A stretch of DNA of 13,070 nt from JAOZTV01 sp965371805 (lineage in GTDB: Bacteria > Acidobacteriota > Aminicenantia > UBA2199), in the NCBI GenBank assembly GCA_965371805.1, contig CBDUZW010000095.1:1-13070 (forward strand). Reading direction: 5' to 3'. Under the pieces are notes generated by a model. It ran no database searches. It had not been told where the DNA came from and worked only from the letters and a program-made list of their open reading frames with translations. Positions 7,201 to 13,070 of this stretch are shown here, piece after piece. A program made the position numbers and the translations under genes. Each line of letters opens with the position of its first letter. Within the stretch, counting starts at the first letter, position 1.

Positions 7201-7452
7201 ACTAAATCTTTTCTAATTAAAAAAAAATTCTCAAATCTTGACCAGAATACCATTTTAAACTTAAACTAATAATTTTTTCTTCATTTAATTGAATCAATAA
7301 ATATTTTAATAATAAAATAGTGACATTTTTGCATTTCTGAGCTGTTTAATTTAATAATAAAACAATATGACATTGATGTTAATGATATAATATGGAATAT
7401 CAAATTTTATCGTTCTATTATGAATATATAATCTAATTAAAAGGAGATAAAG
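7201..7452 (+). promoter_or_regulatory. non-coding promoter region of the caspase-sigma module
   Basis: This very AT-rich gap has no credible ORF. It carries two perfect TATAAT boxes (7386-7391 and 7427-7432), but neither has a convincing TTGACA at 16-18 nt. A 13-nt element, TTTAATAATAAAA, occurs twice (7305-7317 and 7350-7362). Each copy is followed after 3 or 5 nt by TGACATT (7321-7327 and 7368-7374), giving a compound direct repeat about 45 nt apart. A small palindrome, ATTGAATCAAT, lies at 7288-7298. An ECF-type autoregulated promoter is expected for such modules, but I could not identify one. A clear AAGGAG (7441-7446) precedes the next ATG. No strong terminator for the upstream operon is visible. 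Confidence 0.4.
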
Positions 7453-8091
7453 ATGAAAAAGTATTTTTTGATGATACTTATAATTATTACATTCGTTTTT
7501 ACTAATCATATCACTGCAAAACCACTTATTCTGAAGCAAACTATCAAACGTTTTGTCTTTGCTATTGGAGCAAATAATGGAGGATCAGAAAGAGTCAAGC
7601 TTCAATATGCTCAGTCTGATGCTAAATCTATTGTAAGAGTCCTACAGAAAATGGGTGGTGTAGTCCCGGAAGACTGTTTTTTGTTAAATCAGCCGGATCC
7701 TGAAAGACTTAGAAGCGAAATGGCAAATTTAAATAATAAAGTTAAAAAAGCAAATACAGAACATTCAAGAGTTGAAGTTATTTTCTATTATTCCGGTCAT
7801 TCAGACAAAGAAGCCCTTTTTCTGAAAAACGATAAAGTCACTTATAAAGAGTATAGAGAACTAATAAATGATATTAATTCCAATGTGAAAATCACAATTC
7901 TTGATTCTTGTGCTTCCGGAACTTTTACCAGATTTAAAGGTGTGAAGCCAAGACCTCCATTTTTGTTGGATAAAGCAAATAATATGGAAGGATTTGCAAT
8001 TATAACATCATGTTCTTCCGAAGAAACCTCTCAGGAGTCAGATTACTTAAAAGGATCGTTTTTTACTCATAATTTTATTGTGCAGGTTTAA
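7453..8091 (+). CDS. caspase-like (C14 / orthocaspase) protease, N-terminal part of a frameshifted gene
   Basis: Residues 1 to about 22 are a Sec signal peptide (Lys-Lys, hydrophobic core, ITA before KP), so the protease acts outside the cytoplasm. Residues 32-210 are a caspase-fold domain: FVFAIGANNGG opens the first strand, IFYYSGH (110-116) carries catalytic His116, and ITILDSCASG (147-156) carries catalytic Cys153. Asp151, two residues before the cysteine, matches the metacaspase/orthocaspase S1 residue that selects Arg or Lys, so basic-residue cleavage is likely. FAIITSCSSEETSQES and SFFTH (about 202-206) are typical later strands. The frame then gives IVQV and a premature TAA, whereas the family continues with GLRGAAD; that sequence is present in the -1 frame, so the 212-residue product is truncated. 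AAGGAG lies six bases before the ATG. It is the first gene of a four-protein module with a beta-barrel protein, a sigma factor and an anti-sigma-like protein. Confidence 0.85.
   Translation: MKKYFLMILIIITFVFTNHITAKPLILKQTIKRFVFAIGANNGGSERVKLQYAQSDAKSIVRVLQKMGGVVPEDCFLLNQPDPERLRSEMANLNNKVKKANTEHSRVEVIFYYSGHSDKEALFLKNDKVTYKEYRELINDINSNVKITILDSCASGTFTRFKGVKPRPPFLLDKANNMEGFAIITSCSSEETSQESDYLKGSFFTHNFIVQV
8073..8088 (+). other. -1 frameshift junction within the caspase gene
   Basis: The first frame stays open up to the TAA at 8089-8091. The downstream frame is open only from 8073, just after a TAA at 8070-8072. The change must therefore fall within 8073-8088. Homology continues across it: THNFIV in one frame and AGLRGAADVIQDGKVTLNEAY in the other. 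One missing base, for example in the TTTT at 8073-8076, would explain it. No X-XXY-YYZ slippery heptamer is in register here, and slippage at the T6 run (8059-8064) would hit the TAA at 8070. A programmed frameshift is thus unlikely; a true mutation or a consensus error is more likely. Confidence 0.8.
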
Positions 8092-8963
8092 GAGGCGCTG
8101 CAGATGTTATTCAGGATGGAAAAGTTACATTAAATGAAGCATATCAATTCGCCTTTAACCAAACCCTGGTCAATACAGATAAAACAATGGGAGGGCAACA
8201 GCACCCTCACTATAATATTCAAATGAGTGGAACCGGGGATGTAGTAATGACTTATATAAGAAAAAGTACAGGTGTTCTTGTTTTTGACAATAATATTTTT
8301 GGTAAACTAATGGTTTGGGATGACCAGGATTTACTGATAATTGAAATAAAAAAAATAAAGGGCAAAATATTAAAGCTAGGCTTGGATAAAGGCAAATATA
8401 GAATTGTGAATATCTTTAGTGGTAAAATCTATGAGTCAAATATTATAATCAAGAAGGATAAAACAATATTTGCTGTCCATGATAATTTCAAGAAATCAGA
8501 CTTAATAAAAACCAGATCTCGTGGTACAGAAATTGCAGTGTTTGATATAGTAAAAAAACAGAGTAAATTTTCTCCTTTTATTGCCATAAAAGCACAATCA
8601 CGTGAAATTATCGGGGAATCTGGAGTAGGTCCGGTTCTAACATTAGGATTAACTCAAAAGGGTGGTTTCTCATTTGGGTTGTTTGGAATAATTGGTTCTG
8701 AGAGAGGATTTGGCGGGGCAACATTTAAGTATGCTTTTTTTAGACAAAAAAAAATTCAATTTGAAGTAGGAATGTTTTTATCTCTAGTTGGCGTAAACAT
8801 GAAAGAGGGTTTTTCTAGTTTAGAGACAGAATTTCAACTGGTTTGGAAGATTAAAAATAACATAAGAATAGGAGCAGGTCTCTCTATTCCACTTGGGATG
8901 TCAAGTGATAGCAGTTATACAGATATGCCATCACTATTTATATCACTTCGGTTTGGAAAATAA
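8082..8963 (+). pseudogene. C-terminal part of the same caspase gene: linker, small beta domain and outer-membrane beta-barrel
   Basis: From 8082 the frame reads AGLRGAADVIQDGKVTLNEAY..., the normal continuation of the caspase domain, and then HPHYNIQMSGTGDVVMT, another conserved segment of this family. The first ATG, at 8187, lies inside conserved sequence and has no ribosome binding site, so I do not think it is a real independent start; an automatic call would give 258 residues from there. Counting from that ATG, residues 24-100 form a small all-beta domain (GVLVFDNN, GKYRIVNIFSGKIYE). Residues about 128-258 are alternating hydrophobic strands with glycine and aromatic residues, ending SLFISLRFGK, as in outer-membrane beta-barrels. 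Joined to the upstream part, the intact protein would be about 503 residues. As it stands, this half is expressed only if the frameshift is bypassed or is an error. Confidence 0.7.
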
Positions 8964-8984
8964 TTTTTAAATAAGGAGAATACA

Positions 8985-9482
8985 ATGAAAAGAATAATAA
9001 TTGGTTTTTTAATATTAATGAATTTTGGATATCTTATCGCTCAAGATAAAAATGTGTCCGTTAATCTCATTATGGGGCAAACAACAACAGACACATATAA
9101 AGCGCTTATATTAGGGTTTAGCCTTGATATCCCTATTACAAAACATTTCTTCTTTCAGACAGGATATAATTTCATGCCCGCTATGTCTAAAGTACCATCT
9201 ATACAAAGACATGCGGCAATGATAAATTTTTATGGAGGATATAAGTTTCAATTAAACAGAAAAATGCAGGTAAGGCTTAAAGGAGGATTCTACTGGCATC
9301 AAACACAAACTTTTCGTGATTTTATTAGCGATTACTGGAGAACCGATGACGTTACAGGGATAAACTTCTCGGCTGGTTTAAGTGTAAAGCATACAACATC
9401 AAGTAATGTCGGGTTTATCTGGGGATTTGAATATAGAGATTACAGTCTTGTTGTTTTTACAGGAATAAGTATTGGATTATAA
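8985..9482 (+). CDS. small outer-membrane beta-barrel protein
   Basis: This 165-residue protein starts with a Sec signal peptide (1-20, ending LIAQ before DKN). The mature part is a series of amphipathic strands: VSVNLIMGQ, ALILGFSLDIP, FFFQTGYNFMP, AAMINFYGGYKF, MQVRLKGGFYW, TGINFSAGLSVKH, VGFIWGFEYRD and LVVFTGISIGL. About eight strands fit a small 8-stranded barrel of OmpA/OmpX size, without a periplasmic domain. No lipobox is seen. Strength and position of the ribosome binding site (AAGGAG around 8972-8977, spaced 7-8 nt) support the start. It lies 21 nt after the caspase gene, whose own C-terminus also looks like a barrel, and 38 nt before the sigma-factor gene, which suggests the barrel is part of the sensing device. 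I cannot assign a named family. Confidence 0.7.
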   Translation: MKRIIIGFLILMNFGYLIAQDKNVSVNLIMGQTTTDTYKALILGFSLDIPITKHFFFQTGYNFMPAMSKVPSIQRHAAMINFYGGYKFQLNRKMQVRLKGGFYWHQTQTFRDFISDYWRTDDVTGINFSAGLSVKHTTSSNVGFIWGFEYRDYSLVVFTGISIGL

Positions 9483-9520
9483 GCTTAATAAACAGTGAGT
9501 CTTATTTTAGATTTATACGA

Positions 9521-10039
9521 ATGATCATTAACAAAAACGCAACTGTTTCAAGTCAAGATAGCCGAAAAGAAATAAATGTAGAATTATATTATAAAAAATA
9601 TGGACCAATGGTTTTTAGAAGATGCCTTGATTTGTTAAAAGAGGATGACCAGGCATATGATGCCATGCATGAAGTGTTTTTTAAATTATTGAAAAATTTA
9701 GATAAGTTGGAAGGAAAATATCCCTCCAGCTTAATGTACAGAATGGCAACAAATGTTTGCATAAATAAAATTCAGTTTGACAGGAAGTTTACAAACGAAC
9801 CTCCTGATGACCTTTTGGCCCAGATAGCCTATTATGATGAATCTGAAAAAAATTATATTATCAGTGAACTTCTGGATCATATTTTTAATCAGGAAAAAAG
9901 ATCCACACGTGAGATTGCTGTCCTTTTTTATGTTGATGGACTTACTCTAAAAGAGGTCTCTAAGGAGGTTGGAATGTCTATTTCTGGAATCAGGAAAAGA
10001 CTCAGAACCTTAAAACTCAAGCTTAATCAGGGAGAATAA
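9521..10039 (+). CDS. ECF-type RNA polymerase sigma factor
   Basis: This 172-residue protein has the two domains of an extracytoplasmic-function sigma factor and lacks regions 1 and 3. Sigma region 2 covers about 21-88: YYKKYGPMVFRRCLDLLKEDDQAYDAMHEVFFKLLKNL for core binding and -10 recognition, then LMYRMATNVCINKIQFD. Region 4 covers about 112-168 with a helix-turn-helix at LTLKEVSKEVGMSISGIRKRLRTLK (141-165) for the -35 element. Its role is to direct RNA polymerase to a small regulon in response to an envelope signal. Start choice is weaker than for neighbours: the ATG at 9521 lacks a clear Shine-Dalgarno, and only a GTGAG some 20 nt upstream is present. The anti-sigma-like gene begins 1 nt after its stop, so the two are translationally coupled, as is normal for sigma/anti-sigma pairs. 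The regulon probably includes its own module, but I found no promoter motif. Confidence 0.9.
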   Translation: MIINKNATVSSQDSRKEINVELYYKKYGPMVFRRCLDLLKEDDQAYDAMHEVFFKLLKNLDKLEGKYPSSLMYRMATNVCINKIQFDRKFTNEPPDDLLAQIAYYDESEKNYIISELLDHIFNQEKRSTREIAVLFYVDGLTLKEVSKEVGMSISGIRKRLRTLKLKLNQGE

Positions 10040-10040
10040 T

Positions 10041-10868
10041 ATGAAAAAAAACTTTTTAAATAAAAGAAAGATTGAAGCATACTTACTAGGTGAATTGTCA
10101 AGCTATGAAATGAAAAAAATGGAAGAAAGAATCAAAAAAGACATTAGTTTACAAAATATAATTCAGGAACTAAAAGAAAAAAACAGAGTTTTTTTTGACC
10201 GGTTTCCATATAAATCTTTTGAACAGGATTTCAATTCAAAATACAAAAACCGGGTACCTAGTGAAGAGCAAGCTATAAAAAAAAAAGCATTTCAACTGCC
10301 TATAAGACTTCTCGTCCCTTTATCATTTGCAGTTATACTCTTTGTCATTTTCTTCTTTCCAAATACTAATAAGAAAATAGCAGACAATACTGATATTAAA
10401 AAATATGAAACACGAATTAAAGGGGATAACAAAAGAATGAATAACAAAAACATTCTTTTTATATATCGTAAAAAAAACAATAAAATAGACTTACTAAATG
10501 ATAAAACACCTGCACTTGAAGGAGATTTAATTCAACTGGCCTATTTCTCAAAAAACAAATATGGGATGATTTTCTCGATTGATGGAAACTCAAATATTAC
10601 AGAGCATTTCCCAATTTCTAAATCCAGTTCATATTTGCTAAATAAAAACAAAAAAACCCTTTTACCTATTGCCTATACGCTGGATGATGCACCTTACTAT
10701 GAGTGTTTCTTTTTTATAACCTCTAATAAAAAACTTGATAAGGAAAATATTTCAAAAAAAATCATATCATCACTTCATTCTGATAATTTTCCAGACAATA
10801 TTAAATTGAACCTTCCACCTGAGAACGATATTACTATTATTACCTTAATAAAACAGAAAAACAATTGA
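10041..10868 (+). CDS. single-pass membrane anti-sigma-like protein with a large extracytoplasmic domain
   Basis: Residues 9-48 of this 275-residue protein (KRKIEAYLLGELSSYEMKKMEERI...) have the helical pattern of an anti-sigma domain. The His and Cys residues of a zinc-binding ZAS motif are absent, so it would be a zinc-free type. Residues about 86-107 are one strong membrane helix (PIRLLVPLSFAVILFVIFFFP). The stalk (108-150) is crowded with Lys and Arg. The outer domain (about 150-270) reads LEGDLIQLAYFS, YGMIFSIDGNSNITEHFP, AYTLDDAPYYECFFFITS. This resembles the DUF4384-like domain often found beside sigma factors and caspase-like proteins, although that link is from memory. The likely job is to hold the upstream sigma factor at the inner membrane until an outside event releases it. 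GGGAG (10030-10034) lies inside the end of the sigma gene. An A10 run (10277-10286) sits just before the membrane helix codons. Confidence 0.75.
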   Translation: MKKNFLNKRKIEAYLLGELSSYEMKKMEERIKKDISLQNIIQELKEKNRVFFDRFPYKSFEQDFNSKYKNRVPSEEQAIKKKAFQLPIRLLVPLSFAVILFVIFFFPNTNKKIADNTDIKKYETRIKGDNKRMNNKNILFIYRKKNNKIDLLNDKTPALEGDLIQLAYFSKNKYGMIFSIDGNSNITEHFPISKSSSYLLNKNKKTLLPIAYTLDDAPYYECFFFITSNKKLDKENISKKIISSLHSDNFPDNIKLNLPPENDITIITLIKQKNN

Positions 10869-10869
10869 T

Positions 10870-10894
10870 AAAATTTGTGTGATTTTTAAATTTT
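10870..10894. terminator. weak AT-only inverted repeat between convergent genes
   Basis: AAAATTT (10870-10876) and AAATTTT (10888-10894) can form a 7-bp stem with an 11-nt loop in the 17-nt gap between two convergent genes. The stem slightly enters the end of the reverse gene. It contains no G-C pair, so it is at best a poor bidirectional terminator. Confidence 0.2.
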
Positions 10895-11620
10895 AACCAG
10901 TTTGATGTCTCCTAGAACACCAATTTTGTTTTTAATAATCAGAACTACACCTAAAATACCATTAATTGACATTCCAAGCTGCAATATTTTCTCTATCTGA
11001 TTTGGTTCTTTTAAATGATTGCCAAGCATTGTTGCAACTCCATCTGCTAGTATAGTCGACTTTGATATTACAATAACGGCATCGGATTTTCCAAAACTCA
11101 GGGAATGTCCAACTGTTCCTGATGAAGTACAAATACCAAAAGGGGTATGATTTGGATCTATCTCAACACCTAATTTATTTGAAAAAATTGAATTTCTACC
11201 AGCATAAATACCTACTATTCTTTTTTTTTTACTCTTAATAAATATATCTCCACCGTTTTCAACTATAATTTCATCCGCGAAATGTAATAAGTCTTTTCCT
11301 ACAAATTCTGAAAGAGCCCCGGCTACTGTAGCCATAGGACCAACAGAGGCTTTTTCTGACTCTGAAAGCATACGCTCTATTATTTCAGGGACATTTGTAC
11401 TTGGTATTTTTTCAATAGGTTTCAGCGCACTTTTAAAAGAGGGGAGAAATCGAATATATTTTTCGATCTCCCCCCTGTATCTTTCAATTGACTGGCGAGC
11501 TAAATCACTCAAATCCGTTTCAGCAAAGATTTGGAGATCTGTTTCCATTACAGTAACATTAAATGAAACCAAACCTGTATCACCGGCCCACTCTCTATAA
11601 AATCTTTCTTCAAAAACCAT
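10886..11620 (-). CDS. UPF0280 (ApbE-like) protein of homocysteine biosynthesis
   Basis: This 244-residue cytoplasmic protein matches UPF0280/COG2122 from end to end. The start MVFEERFYREW...LVSFNVTVMETDL is typical. The core has GPMATVAGALSEFVG (94-108), VENGGDIFIKS (120-130), GICTSSGTVGHSLSFGKSDAV (162-182) and ILADGVATMLGN (190-201). The family is related to ApbE flavin transferases through the NGGDI and GKSDA segments, but flavin transfer has not been shown for it. In Methanosarcina the COG2122 protein works with the DUF39 protein in making homocysteine from sulfide and aspartate semialdehyde. The adjacent DUF39 gene fits this role exactly. The gene follows it by 10 nt, and that gap is almost only A on the coding strand, so no Shine-Dalgarno is present and translation is probably coupled. 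Its 3' end converges on the anti-sigma-like gene with 17 nt between. Confidence 0.88.
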   Translation of the reverse strand: MVFEERFYREWAGDTGLVSFNVTVMETDLQIFAETDLSDLARQSIERYRGEIEKYIRFLPSFKSALKPIEKIPSTNVPEIIERMLSESEKASVGPMATVAGALSEFVGKDLLHFADEIIVENGGDIFIKSKKKRIVGIYAGRNSIFSNKLGVEIDPNHTPFGICTSSGTVGHSLSFGKSDAVIVISKSTILADGVATMLGNHLKEPNQIEKILQLGMSINGILGVVLIIKNKIGVLGDIKLVKI

Positions 11621-11630
11621 TTTTTTTTAT

Positions 11631-12800
11631 TTAATCTTTTTTCACTCCAGGTAATTTTTCTACCGGATTTGATAAAAGAAAATCTCCCTTATTTATCCAA
11701 TCCTTTAGCGTTTCTGCAATTTTCCTGGCTTTTTTGTAATTGGAGAAACATGCCGTCGGAATTTGATTTCCTCTAAACTCAATTTTCCCAGACCTTAACT
11801 GTTCATAATTAACCTCTCCAAGACTATTTGGGATCCCATTAGGATAATCATTACTGTAATCTACGATTTGAGCATATATGTCTCTATCTCTAACTGCTGT
11901 ATAATTTGCAATTTCTTCATTTAAAATAGGTATCGGAACACCAACACCAACACCAAGACTCGTCCCATATCCGGTAAAGCTTAATCCTTTTAGCCATTCT
12001 GGGGACATATTTTTTAAATCTCCAATCAAAGCAAGTGTACCGGCAGGAGATCTTGGAACACCATTTTCGCCTCTACTTACATTTGGATTATGCTGGGTTC
12101 CCCACCAGGAAATATAACCGATTCCTCCACCAAGAAAAACCCTGGTTCCTATACCCATAGTTTTATAGTAAGGGTCGTTTAAAAGGGGTGATAATTGTCC
12201 TGCACTGCAAAAATTTGCATTGGCAAAATTTGGTCGTAGAGTACCCATATAGGTATAGATTGTTTCATCGGAGGCATTTACTGCCACATTATAGTTTTGA
12301 TAGGCGTTTCTTGGATTAAACAGTACTGCATCATTTATATCTTTGATATTTATACTGGTTTTTAAATTTCTATTTGGGTAACAATCAGTTCCATAAGCTT
12401 TGCCCTCTAATTGTATCTCTTTTCCCGCAACAAGATCTTCAATTACATGCGCTCCGCCATATTTAAAATCTGATTTTCCATCTTTATTATACTCGACTCC
12501 ATCAGGAACTGCAGTGCATCCTAAAAACAAATCTGCTGCAGCAAATCCGGCATATGCCGGTACATTATTCAGCTTGACAGATCCTCCGCCTAGTTTAATT
12601 TTTGGCTTTGTCTGCTTGATATTAAAATAAGCCCCACTTGAGCACATTGGACCAAAAGTCCCTGTTGTCACAACATCAACTATTTTTGCCGCTTCTTTTC
12701 CGCCCTCTTTTTCCACAACATCAATCATCTCTTCAGCAGTCAAAACTACTGCATTTCCCTCTTTAATTTTTTTATTTATATAATCAATAGATTTACTCAT
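11631..12800 (-). CDS. homocysteine biosynthesis protein (DUF39 / COG1900)
   Basis: This 389-residue enzyme is predicted to take part in direct sulfuration of aspartate semialdehyde to homocysteine, the sulfide-dependent route described in methanogens. DUF39 covers essentially the whole protein: INKKIKEGNAVVLTAEE at the start, VTTGTFGPMCSSGAYFN (44-60), KLGGGSVKLNNVPAYAG (69-85), LFLGCTA (91-97), GGAHVIEDLVAG (115-126), GTDCYPNR (137-144), ANFCSAGQLSPL (195-206) and a glycine-rich LGGGIGYISWWGTQHNP (223-239). Cysteines at 53, 95, 140, 198 and 351 are candidates for persulfide transfer; those at 53 and 140 lie in the most conserved contexts. The C-terminal CBS or ferredoxin/NIL domains found in some homologues are absent, so electrons must come from a separate protein not in this window. 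A CAGGAG ribosome binding site precedes the ATG. UPF0280 is the next gene. Confidence 0.9.
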   Translation of the reverse strand: MSKSIDYINKKIKEGNAVVLTAEEMIDVVEKEGGKEAAKIVDVVTTGTFGPMCSSGAYFNIKQTKPKIKLGGGSVKLNNVPAYAGFAAADLFLGCTAVPDGVEYNKDGKSDFKYGGAHVIEDLVAGKEIQLEGKAYGTDCYPNRNLKTSINIKDINDAVLFNPRNAYQNYNVAVNASDETIYTYMGTLRPNFANANFCSAGQLSPLLNDPYYKTMGIGTRVFLGGGIGYISWWGTQHNPNVSRGENGVPRSPAGTLALIGDLKNMSPEWLKGLSFTGYGTSLGVGVGVPIPILNEEIANYTAVRDRDIYAQIVDYSNDYPNGIPNSLGEVNYEQLRSGKIEFRGNQIPTACFSNYKKARKIAETLKDWINKGDFLLSNPVEKLPGVKKD

Positions 12801-12839
12801 TTCTTTTCTCCTGTTTTTTTTTAAAAATTTTAATTATTG

Positions 12840-12879
12840 AATTTTATTAATATCAACTTTAGAAAATATTAATAAAATT
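12840..12879. repeat. perfect 14-bp inverted repeat upstream of the DUF39 gene
   Basis: AATTTTATTAATAT (12840-12853) is mirrored exactly by ATATTAATAAAATT (12866-12879) with a 12-nt loop. It ends 39 nt before the DUF39 start. It contains only A-T pairs. It could be a leader stem, a terminator or attenuator arm, or a regulator-binding palindrome. Confidence 0.6.
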
Positions 12880-12903
12880 TATTATGATTAAATTGAGTAT
12901 ACT

Positions 12904-12921
12904 GCCTCCACTATCGGAGGC
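12904..12921. repeat. GC-rich 6-bp hairpin
   Basis: GCCTCC (12904-12909) and GGAGGC (12916-12921) pair perfectly around a 6-nt loop, standing out in very AT-rich DNA. A second small arm, ATCAT/ATGAT (12924-12928 and 12934-12938), lies next to it. No T-run follows on either strand, so it is not a standard terminator. Confidence 0.5.
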
Positions 12922-13070
12922 TGATCATTATCCATGATGTAACTGATAAGTTTTTATTGTTTTCCATTAAACTTTTAAGTGAGGAGATTACAATATTTCC
13001 TGTTATTTGTCAAACATTTGTACGAGTCCATAACATATTAGATTTAAAAGAATTTTTAATCACCATATTC

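Larger units (their letters stand above)
12801..13070 (-). promoter_or_regulatory. long non-coding leader and promoter region of the homocysteine operon
   Basis: These 270 bases hold no convincing gene. On the reverse strand a perfect TTGACA (13008-13013) is followed 17 nt later by a poor -10 (TAATCT, 12985-12990), which would give a leader of roughly 180 nt. Within that leader lie a short GC-rich hairpin (12904-12921) and a long AT-only inverted repeat (12840-12879), then CAGGAG a few bases before the ATG at 12800. I do not recognise a SAM, SAH or other known riboswitch consensus. Two 15-18-codon reverse ORFs overlap the hairpin but have no ribosome binding site. Confidence 0.4.

Noticed and set aside
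8053..8070. Programmed -1 frameshift at the T6 run (8059-8064) of the caspase gene
   Set aside because: Slipping there leads to a TAA at 8070 in the new frame, so it cannot reach the downstream coding sequence.
8187..8963. Independent gene starting at the ATG at 8187
   Set aside because: The ATG has no ribosome binding site and lies within sequence that continues the caspase family upstream in the same frame.
11930..11960. Short tandem repeat in the DUF39 gene
   Set aside because: It is a Gly-Val repeat (LGVGVGVP) within a normal glycine-rich loop of the protein, not a separate element.
12904..12921. Rho-independent terminator
   Set aside because: The stem is only 6 bp and no T-run follows on either strand.
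12801..12960. SAM riboswitch before the homocysteine gene
   Set aside because: None of the conserved core sequence of the known SAM riboswitch classes that I can recall is visible.
12888..12971. Short reverse ORFs overlapping the GC hairpin (about 15 and 18 codons) as a leader peptide or small membrane protein
   Set aside because: Neither has a Shine-Dalgarno, and neither shows a run of Met or Cys codons or other regulatory feature. They may be decayed coding DNA, but this cannot be supported.
1..13070. CRISPR array, transposon or toxin-antitoxin system
   Set aside because: No spaced direct repeats, transposase motifs or terminal inverted repeats were found, and the small gene pair at 2286-3005 has no toxin or antitoxin features.

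Overview
The window is AT-rich DNA (roughly one third G+C by eye) with tightly packed genes, ATG starts and mostly AGGAG-type ribosome binding sites. A secreted peptidoglycan amidase and beta-barrel outer-membrane-type proteins point to a diderm (Gram-negative-type) bacterium. The homocysteine-biosynthesis pair (DUF39 plus UPF0280), otherwise best known from methanogens and strict anaerobes, suggests an anaerobe living with sulfide. The sequence alone does not let me name the phylum.

Region 1 (1-1494): a possible 3' scrap of a forward gene, then a reverse-strand N-acetylmuramoyl-L-alanine amidase whose C-terminal third is three diverged copies of an unassigned module. Its promoter lies back to back with that of the next operon.

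Region 2 (1575-7200): one forward operon of seven genes with gaps of 0-43 nt and two overlaps. It encodes a sulfotransferase, a DUF3467-like small protein, a very acidic unknown protein, a family-2 glycosyltransferase of the polyprenyl-phosphate sugar synthase type, an NAD(P)-dependent SDR with a membrane-associated C-terminal half, a GMC-type flavin oxidoreductase carrying a three-cysteine cluster, and a stand-alone methionyl-tRNA-synthetase-type tRNA-binding domain. The enzyme set suggests synthesis or modification of an unknown glycolipid or surface glycan, with the tRNA-binding protein as a passenger.

Region 3 (7453-10868): a forward module of a secreted caspase-like (C14/orthocaspase) protease, a small outer-membrane beta-barrel protein, an ECF-type sigma factor and a single-pass membrane anti-sigma-like protein with a large extracytoplasmic domain. 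This is the most interesting system here: it looks like envelope signalling in which a caspase-like protease could act on a membrane-tethered anti-sigma factor. The caspase gene is split by a single -1 frameshift. Without it, it would make a protein of about 503 residues: signal peptide, caspase domain, small beta domain and C-terminal beta-barrel.

Region 4 (10886-12800, reverse strand): a two-gene operon for UPF0280 and DUF39 homocysteine-biosynthesis proteins, convergent with region 3. Its upstream region (12801-13070) has no convincing gene but holds a perfect 14-bp inverted repeat and a GC-rich hairpin, a candidate regulatory leader. No tRNA, rRNA, CRISPR array or insertion sequence was seen.
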